19,143 nucleotides of DNA from NCBI GenBank assembly GCA_031431035.1, contig JANPCR010000124.1, positions 1 through 19,143 on the forward strand, written 5' to 3'. The translations under genes were made by a program, and so were the position numbers. A model generated the notes under the pieces. It saw only the letters and a list, made by a program, of their open reading frames with translations, had not been told where the DNA came from and did no database searches. Origin of the DNA: JANYCG01 sp031431035 (GTDB lineage Bacteria; Pseudomonadota; Gammaproteobacteria; Burkholderiales; Burkholderiaceae_C). Positions 13,940-19,143 of this stretch are shown piece by piece. Every line of letters begins with the position of its first letter. Position 1 is the first letter of the stretch.

Positions 13940-15154
13940 ATGACGTCAACTCTTCGACTTGCCGAGCAGCTAATCTCCTGCGAATCCGTCACCCCCCATG
14001 ACGGCGGTTGCCAGGACATCATCAGTGCCCGCCTGAAGCCGCTGGGTTTCACGCTGGAGACGCTGGTCAGCGGGCCAGACAACTTTCGGGTCACCAACTT
14101 GTGGGCCAAACGAGAAGTGGCGGGCGCTAAAACGTTGGCCTTTGTGGGCCACACCGATGTGGTGCCGACGGGCCCACTGGACCAGTGGCACAGCGACCCA
14201 TTCACGCCCACGCACCGAGACGGCAAGTTGTTTGGCCGGGGTGCCAGCGACATGAAAACCTCGATTGCCGCATTTGTGGTGGCGGTCGAAGAATTTGTCG
14301 CAGTCCACCCAACTGCCCCGCTGTCCATTGCGTTCCTGTTGACCAGCGATGAAGAAGGTCCGGCACTGGATGGCACCGTCAAAGTCTGCGACATGCTGAC
14401 GGCACGTGGCGAACCTCCAGACTATTGCATCGTGGGCGAGCCTACGTCGGTTGAGCGCACAGGCGACATGATCAAAAACGGCCGACGCGGCACGATGAGC
14501 GGCAAACTGACCGTCAAAGGCGTGCAAGGCCACATTGCTTACCCGCATCTGGCCAAAAACCCGATTCACATGCTGGCACCGGCGCTGGCCGAGTTGGTCG
14601 GCATGGAATGGGACAAAGGGAACGATTTTTTTCCGCCCACCACCTGGCAGGTCAGCAACATCCACGGGGGTACGGGCGCTGGCAACGTGATACCTGGCAG
14701 CGTGGTGGTGGACTTCAATTTTCGCTTTTCAACTGAATCGACTGCGCCTGGACTGCAAAGCAGGCTGCTGGGCGTTTTGCAACAGAACGGCTTGTCGCCA
14801 GGGACCGATTTCGATCTGACCTGGGTGATTGGTGGCCTGCCGTTTCTCACCACCCCTGGCACCTTGGTCAACGCAGTCAGCGCAGCCATCAAGGCGGAAA
14901 CGGGCATTGACACTCAGTTGTCGACCACGGGTGGCACGAGCGATGGGCGCTTTATGGCGCAAATCTGCCCCCAAGTGATTGAACTTGGCCCCCCCAACGC
15001 CACCATTCACAAAATCAATGAGCATTTGAATGTGGCCGATATCGAGCCTTTGAAAAACATCTACCGTCGCGTTCTTGAAAACCTGGCGGCGCAAGGCTCT
15101 TTCGGCACGAATGCAGATACTTCTACAACGAATGGCGCAGTGACTGGCACATGA
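13940..15154 (+). CDS. dapE: Succinyl-diaminopimelate desuccinylase DapE
   Basis: A di-zinc M20-family hydrolase that releases succinate from N-succinyl-LL-diaminopimelate, the last step of the succinylase branch. It is 404 residues from the ATG at 13940 (MTSTLRLAEQLISCESVTP). Metal-site and catalytic motifs are complete: GHTDVVPTG with His71, GRGASDMK with Asp104, TSDEEG with catalytic Glu138 and Glu139, GEPTS with Glu167, and a C-terminal His in the ATIHKINEH region; GGTSDGRF is also present. The whole short leader, and possibly the region that makes the start codon, comes from repeat copy e, and no clear Shine-Dalgarno is seen in it. A TTG at 13934 lies in the repeat end and is not chosen. 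The stop overlaps the prmB start. Confidence 0.96.
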   Translation: MTSTLRLAEQLISCESVTPHDGGCQDIISARLKPLGFTLETLVSGPDNFRVTNLWAKREVAGAKTLAFVGHTDVVPTGPLDQWHSDPFTPTHRDGKLFGRGASDMKTSIAAFVVAVEEFVAVHPTAPLSIAFLLTSDEEGPALDGTVKVCDMLTARGEPPDYCIVGEPTSVERTGDMIKNGRRGTMSGKLTVKGVQGHIAYPHLAKNPIHMLAPALAELVGMEWDKGNDFFPPTTWQVSNIHGGTGAGNVIPGSVVVDFNFRFSTESTAPGLQSRLLGVLQQNGLSPGTDFDLTWVIGGLPFLTTPGTLVNAVSAAIKAETGIDTQLSTTGGTSDGRFMAQICPQVIELGPPNATIHKINEHLNVADIEPLKNIYRRVLENLAAQGSFGTNADTSTTNGAVTGT

Positions 15155-16095
15155 GCCTGATTGAACTGATTAGGCACAGCGCCCATCAGCTTGAAGTTGC
15201 TGGTGTTGCCTTTGGCCACGGCACAGCCAACGCCTTCGACGAAGCCGCGTGGCTTGTGTTGTGGCAATTGGGCCTGCCGCTTGATTCAATTTTGGACGAT
15301 GGCGAGGGAACGCTGGTCAATCAGGACATCGCCACTGACGCGCAGGTTCGAGTCGAAGCACTTGTTGCCAAGCGGATCCAAACCCGCAAACCCACTGCTT
15401 ACCTGACGCAAGAGGCTTGGCTGCAAGGTGTGTCGTTTTATGTCGATGAGCGGGTGATCGTGCCCCGCTCGTTCATTGCCGAACTGCTGGCAGAAGGTGC
15501 GATTGACCCTTGGTTGACCGAACAAAGCCACAACGTGCTGGATTTGTGCACGGGCAACGGCAGCCTGGCGATCATTGCGGCCCTGGTTTACCCAGAAGTG
15601 CGAGTCACCGCGTCTGACCTGTCGGCAGATGCGCTGGCCGTGGCCCAAATCAACCTGGACAAACACGCGCTGCAAGCCCGCATCACCCTGGTTCAGTCGG
15701 ACGGCCTAAGCGCCCAAGCCTTGGTGGGCCGCGCACCGTTTGACCTGATTCTTTGCAACCCGCCGTATGTGAATGCGTCCAGCATGGCAGCACTGCCTTT
15801 GGAATACCACGCTGAACCCGCCATAGCCCTGGATGGCAACCTGGCAGGCGGTGTTGACGGCATGGACTTTGTGCGCACGCTGCTGCAAAACGCCCCGGCA
15901 GTGATGCAAGACAACGCCGTGTTGGTGCTTGAAATTGGCAATGAGCGCGAGCACTTTGAAGCGGCGTTTCCAAAGCTCGAAGTCGTTTGGCTGGAAACCA
16001 GCGCAGGCGAAGACCAGGTGTTGCTGGTCACGCGCAGCGCCTTGGCCGCAGAAAGCGAATCAAGGTCGGCGATAATACAGACAGTAGCTACGTAA
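15151..16095 (+). CDS. prmB: Ribosomal protein L3 N5-glutamine methyltransferase PrmB
   Basis: A SAM-dependent class I methyltransferase that modifies a glutamine of ribosomal protein L3 (uL3). In its 314 residues the N-terminal helical domain ends in LTQEAWLQGVSFYVDERVIV; the SAM-binding loop is DLCTGNGS (131-138), the acidic residue after strand 2 is in TASDLS, and the catalytic NPPY is at 203-206. The sequence around YVDERVIVPRS and the adjacent dapE fit PrmB rather than the release-factor enzyme PrmC. The ATG overlaps the dapE stop (ATGA), so translation is probably coupled. The last 15 or so residues (ESESRSAIIQTVAT) look unconserved. Confidence 0.92.
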   Translation: MSLIELIRHSAHQLEVAGVAFGHGTANAFDEAAWLVLWQLGLPLDSILDDGEGTLVNQDIATDAQVRVEALVAKRIQTRKPTAYLTQEAWLQGVSFYVDERVIVPRSFIAELLAEGAIDPWLTEQSHNVLDLCTGNGSLAIIAALVYPEVRVTASDLSADALAVAQINLDKHALQARITLVQSDGLSAQALVGRAPFDLILCNPPYVNASSMAALPLEYHAEPAIALDGNLAGGVDGMDFVRTLLQNAPAVMQDNAVLVLEIGNEREHFEAAFPKLEVVWLETSAGEDQVLLVTRSALAAESESRSAIIQTVAT

Positions 16096-16108
16096 TTTGC
16101 GGCATTGA

Positions 16109-16315
16109 ATGGTCCTCAAATTTTCACACTGCGGCGGGCTGATCCAAGCTTGGGCGGGTAGTACGCTAAACGCTGGCTACCAAACCGCGGCCATCAGCAC
16201 TTGGCCGCACAATTCTGAAGCTTTGGCGCTCTACCGGCAGCTCAATTTTGTTCCGTTTGCGCCTTTTAAAGAGCACAAACACAGCGAACTCGTTTTTCTC
16301 GGGTTTGCGCTTTAA
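16109..16315 (+). pseudogene. 3' remnant of a GNAT-family N-acetyltransferase gene
   Basis: The 68-codon frame ends like a GNAT enzyme: GGLIQAWAGSTLNAGYQTAA resembles the helix after the acetyl-CoA loop, and NSEALALYRQLNFVPFAPFK with the final ELVFLGFAL matches the family's last motif (N-x-ALALY-x-x-L-x-F). A full enzyme would have about 150 residues or more, so the N-terminal half, including most of the acetyl-CoA loop, is gone. It starts 13 bp after prmB without a clear ribosome site. I infer a decayed gene whose 5' part was lost; a short expressed protein is the alternative. Confidence 0.6.
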
Positions 16316-16327
16316 CGCTTAAACCTA

Positions 16328-16362
16328 GGGTTGGGACTGTCCCACCCAAATTGCAATTTTTT
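16328..16362 (+). terminator. Hairpin and T-run directly before the ABC-F start codon
   Basis: TGGGAC (16332-16337) and GTCCCA (16339-16344) form the core, extended by GGG/CCC with one bulged T. A 12-bp palindrome AAATTGCAATTT follows at 16348-16359, and a run of six T ends three bases (CG after a C) before the ATG region. It may end prmB transcription, or act as an attenuator for the next gene. The hairpin is separated from the T-run by nine bases, which weakens it as a classic terminator. Confidence 0.4.
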
Positions 16363-16364
16363 CG

Positions 16365-18383
16365 ATGATTACCCTTAAAAATGTCACCCTGCGCCGAAGC
16401 GCCAAAGTCTTGCTTGATGGTGCGACTGTCACCCTGAACCCGGGCGAAAAAGTCGGCTTGGTGGGGCGCAATGGCGCTGGCAAATCGTCCCTATTTGCGC
16501 TGCTCAATGGCGGCTTGCATGAAGACGCGGGCGAATACTACATTCCGGCCCAATGGCGCATGGGCCAGGTGTCGCAAGACATGCCTGAAACCGAGCAAAG
16601 TGCCACGGACTTTGTGGTCGAAGGCGACACGGTGCTGCTGGCGGCCCAAACCGAGGTGACCGAGTCTGAAGCCACAGAAGACTACGACCGCATGGCCCAC
16701 GCCTACATGAGCCTGCAAGACGCGGGCGCGCATGACGCGCCGGCCCGTGCGCAGGCCCTGATTTTGGGCTTGGGTTTTAAAACCACCGAATTGACCAACC
16801 CGGTGAACAGTTTCTCGGGTGGCTGGCGCATGCGATTGCAACTGGCCCGCGCCTTGATGTGCCCGTCCGACCTGTTGCTGCTGGACGAACCCACAAACCA
16901 TTTGGACTTGGACGCCTTGGTGTGGCTCGAAAGCTGGTTAAAACGCTACGAAGGCACTATGGTGGTGATCAGCCATGACCGCGAATTTTTGGACGCCGTG
17001 ACCGATGTCACCTTGCACATCGATGCAGGCAAACTGGTGCGCTATGGCGGCAACTACAGCAAGTTTGAAGACATGCGGGCCGAGCAGATGACGCTGCAAC
17101 AAAACGCTTTTGCCAAGCAGCAAGACAAAATTGCGCACCTGCAAAAATTCATTGCCCGCTTCAAAGCCAAGGCCAGCAAAGCAAAACAAGCGCAAAGTCG
17201 CGTGAAGGCGTTGGACCGCATGGAAAAAATCGCGCCGCTGCTGGCCGATGCCGACTTCACCTTTGAATTCAAAGAGCCCGCGAACCTGCCCAACCCCATG
17301 CTGTCCATGATGGGCGTGAGCTTTGGCTACCCGCCGCCCGCTGATGAAAACGGCAATGTGCCAGATGACGTGCCACCCACAGTGATTGTGCAAAACGTCA
17401 GCAAATCGGTGTTGGCAGGCCAGCGCATTGGCATTTTGGGGGCCAACGGTCAGGGCAAATCAACCTTGGTGAAAACCGTCGCCCGCGCCTTGCAACCTTT
17501 GGGTGGCGAAGTCACCGAAGGCAAAGGCTTGAACATTGGCTATTTTGCGCAGCAAGAACTTGACGTGCTGCGCCCTGCCGACACCCCGCTTGAGCACATG
17601 ATTCGCCTGGTGCGGGAGATGACCGCAGCGGGCAAAATTCAAGGCCAGCAAACCCGCGAACAAGATTTGCGCAGTTTTTTAGGCACCTTCAATTTTAGTG
17701 GCGACATGGTCAAGCAGGCCGTGGGCAGCATGAGCGGCGGCGAAAAAGCCCGACTGGTGCTGTGCATGATCGTGTGGCAGCGCCCCAACCTGCTGCTGCT
17801 GGACGAGCCCACCAACCATCTCGATTTGGCCACCCGCGAGGCGCTCTCGATGGCGCTGAACGAGTATGAGGGCACCGTGATGCTGGTCAGCCACGACCGA
17901 GCGCTCTTGCGTGCCGTGTGCGATGAGTTCTGGATGGTCTCGCGCGGTGGCGTGGCCCCGTTCGACGGCGATTTGGACGACTACCAGCGCTACCTGCTGG
18001 ACGAAGCCAAGCGCCAGCGCGAAGCCATCAAAGAAGCCAGCAGCACCGCCGCCAAAGCCGCTGCCCGCGCTCAAAAAGCCCAGGCCGATGGCCACACGGC
18101 CGACGAGAAAAACAAGGCGGAACAGCGCCGCATGGATGGCGCAAAGCACAAGACTGGCGGCGAGAAGCCAAAATCTTTCAAACGCGAGATTGAGGTGATT
18201 GAGGCCCGCATGGCGGTACTGAACGGCGAAGGCGCGGCGCTGGAGGTGCGACTGGCCGCCTTGCCCTTGCCTAGCGAAATTGCCGACATTGGCAAACGAC
18301 TCAAAGTGGTGAATGACGAACTCAAAACCCTGGAAGACAAGTGGCTGGAGTTGTCAGCCAAGGCCGAAGCGGTTAGTGCCTGA
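16365..18383 (+). CDS. yheS: ABC-F family ATPase, YheS-like
   Basis: ABC-F proteins have two ATPase domains and no membrane part; they bind the ribosomal E site and affect stalled or slow translation. The 672-residue protein closely resembles what I remember of E. coli YheS. Domain 1: Walker A GRNGAGKSS (about 34-42), signature FSGGWRMRL, Walker B LLLLDEPTNHLDLDALVW. A charged linker (HLQKFIARFKAKASKAKQAQ) fits the P-site tRNA interaction motif. Domain 2: GANGQGKST, MSGGEKARLVL and LLLLDEPTNHLD. The C-terminal tail of about 110 residues is Lys/Ala/Glu-rich and probably coiled coil (EAKRQREAIKEASSTAAKA). The ATG start is set by homology (MITLKNVTLRRSAKVLLDGA); no Shine-Dalgarno precedes it, and the hairpin with T-run abuts it. 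Antibiotic resistance is unlikely for this subfamily. Confidence 0.93.
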   Translation: MITLKNVTLRRSAKVLLDGATVTLNPGEKVGLVGRNGAGKSSLFALLNGGLHEDAGEYYIPAQWRMGQVSQDMPETEQSATDFVVEGDTVLLAAQTEVTESEATEDYDRMAHAYMSLQDAGAHDAPARAQALILGLGFKTTELTNPVNSFSGGWRMRLQLARALMCPSDLLLLDEPTNHLDLDALVWLESWLKRYEGTMVVISHDREFLDAVTDVTLHIDAGKLVRYGGNYSKFEDMRAEQMTLQQNAFAKQQDKIAHLQKFIARFKAKASKAKQAQSRVKALDRMEKIAPLLADADFTFEFKEPANLPNPMLSMMGVSFGYPPPADENGNVPDDVPPTVIVQNVSKSVLAGQRIGILGANGQGKSTLVKTVARALQPLGGEVTEGKGLNIGYFAQQELDVLRPADTPLEHMIRLVREMTAAGKIQGQQTREQDLRSFLGTFNFSGDMVKQAVGSMSGGEKARLVLCMIVWQRPNLLLLDEPTNHLDLATREALSMALNEYEGTVMLVSHDRALLRAVCDEFWMVSRGGVAPFDGDLDDYQRYLLDEAKRQREAIKEASSTAAKAAARAQKAQADGHTADEKNKAEQRRMDGAKHKTGGEKPKSFKREIEVIEARMAVLNGEGAALEVRLAALPLPSEIADIGKRLKVVNDELKTLEDKWLELSAKAEAVSA

Positions 18384-18402
18384 ATTTTGAGGCGTTTTGA
18401 CG

Positions 18403-18430
18403 AAAAAAGAACCTGCAGGTTCTTTTTTTT
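18403..18430. terminator. Strong bidirectional intrinsic terminator
   Basis: A perfect palindrome at 18403-18428: A6-GAACC, loop TGCA, GGTTC-T6, then two more T. It lies 19 bp after the ABC-F stop. Because the A-run and T-run flank the stem symmetrically, it can also stop leftward transcripts from the converging cobC-like gene. Confidence 0.92.
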
Positions 18431-18462
18431 AAAAAGCAGCTCAAAAGTGCCATTTTTATAAC

Positions 18463-18518
18463 AAAATCAGGCTCTAGCTCTCGAATATAGTCAATAGTTT
18501 GCTATATAAATTATACCA
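18463..18518 (-). repeat. Family 2 AT-rich repeat, copy C
   Basis: Read on the minus strand: TGGTATAAT, TTATATAGC, the 17-base core AAACTATTGACTATATT, CGAGAGCTAGAGCC and TGATTTT. It is the copy closest to copy A. The extended -10 motif is the best of the three (TATAAT). It points towards the terminator, which begins 34 bp beyond its end. The rest of 18431-18561 shows no gene. Confidence 0.8.
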
Positions 18519-18561
18519 TTGATTGTGCCAGTTTGCGTCATTGACCGACCCTGAGTTTTCT

Positions 18562-19143
18562 CTATGGGTGGCGTGGCAACTCAAATGTTTGCACTTCGCC
18601 AAACTTGATCGCTGTTGCGGGCCATTGATCTGCCCGACTGACAGTGCGAACGCCAGCGGATATTAAATTGACGGCTCGAATCACCCCGGCGTGGGTGAAC
18701 CAGACGGCATCTTGCTGGCGGGCCATTGTTTCGTCCCACACAGCGGCGACCCGCTGCATCACGTCTTGCACATTTTCGATGCCGCCAAATCGCCAATCGC
18801 CAAAATTGGCCGTCCACTGGGCGATGTGCACCTCGGGAATGTCGCTCCAGCGCTGGCCTTCAAAGCAGCCAAAATTCATCTCAGCAAGCCTTGGGTCTGA
18901 TTGGCTGGCCAAATCTGGCCGCTGCGATGTCAAATCAAGTGCAAGCTGACGACAACGTCGCAAGGGAGACGACAAAATTTGAATGCCTTGTGGAAGTGTC
19001 AGCGCCAAGCTCGCAGCCACCTGACGGGTTGCACCTTGATCGGCATCGATATCACTTGCGCCGTAGCAGATGCCAGCCTCCACCAGTGGCTGAGCGTGGC
19101 GAACAAGCCATAGTTTGGCAGTGGCCCCGGAGCTGGCGGCAGC
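18562..19143 (-). CDS. cobC: Histidine phosphatase, CobC-like alpha-ribazole phosphatase (5' end outside window)
   Basis: If CobC, it removes the phosphate from alpha-ribazole 5'-phosphate (or adenosylcobalamin 5'-phosphate) in late cobalamin synthesis. The 193 visible residues include KLWLVRHAQPLVEAGICYG with the catalytic His in RHA (codon at 19096-19098), SSPLRRCRQLA with the phosphate-binding Arg, the EMNFGCFEG motif with the acid/base Glu, and the second His in WFTHAGVIRAV. Homologues usually start just before KLWLVRH; here the frame stays open to the edge (AAASSGATA) with no ATG or other likely start, so the start is outside. The N-terminal motif and CYG support CobC over a general phosphoglycerate mutase-like phosphatase. 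Cobalamin genes such as cobS are expected to the right (inference). Confidence 0.8.
   Translation of the reverse strand, partial: AAASSGATAKLWLVRHAQPLVEAGICYGASDIDADQGATRQVAASLALTLPQGIQILSSPLRRCRQLALDLTSQRPDLASQSDPRLAEMNFGCFEGQRWSDIPEVHIAQWTANFGDWRFGGIENVQDVMQRVAAVWDETMARQQDAVWFTHAGVIRAVNLISAGVRTVSRADQWPATAIKFGEVQTFELPRHP

Noticed and set aside
18518..18535. Sigma-54-like TGGCAC on the minus strand before repeat copy C
   Set aside because: The required second block (TTGC) at the right spacing is absent; ATGG is found there.

Overview
The window looks like chromosomal DNA of a betaproteobacterium, most likely Burkholderiales/Comamonadaceae (Rhodoferax, Polaromonas or Limnohabitans type). I base this on the protein sequences, on the smc-zipA-ligA and dapC-dapD-pilU-dapE-prmB gene orders, and on two dispersed repeat families of a kind I remember from that family. 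I could not run a database search, so the genus is open.

Layout. Positions 1-2026 (+) hold the last three quarters of glnD, the PII uridylyltransferase and nitrogen sensor. A convergent block on the minus strand runs from 9645 down to 2243: smc (chromosome condensation), zipA (FtsZ anchor), ligA (NAD-dependent DNA ligase) and def (peptide deformylase). smc, zipA and ligA are only a few bases apart. A 429-bp divergent intergenic region (9646-10074) carries a repeat with a promoter-like end and a perfect palindrome. The plus strand then reads: a 48-residue four-cysteine protein, dapC, dapD, a PilU-type pilus ATPase gene, dapE, prmB, the 3' remnant of a GNAT acetyltransferase gene, and a YheS-like ABC-F gene. 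The last closes with a strong bidirectional terminator (18403-18430). A minus-strand cobC-like histidine phosphatase gene runs off the right edge.

How the genes work together. DapD, DapC and DapE make up the succinylase branch to diaminopimelate and lysine. smc, zipA and ligA link chromosome organisation, division and replication. PrmB and the ABC-F protein act on ribosomes.

The most unusual content is repetitive. Family 1 is an 81-bp GC-rich unit (81 = 27 codons) present five times. One copy lies in frame inside glnD and one in frame inside ligA, in the same orientation and the same reading frame, so both proteins carry the peptide ALPPEGANF(S/P)RGGPS. Two copies sit in tandem between dapD and pilU, and one long-form copy ends exactly at the dapE start codon. 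Each unit contains a terminator-like hairpin with a T-run and a competing outer hairpin. Family 2 is a 54-56 bp AT-rich element present three times. Its conserved left end is an extended -10 promoter motif (TGnTATnAT), and in each case a perfect inverted repeat lies about 35-42 bp beyond its right end.
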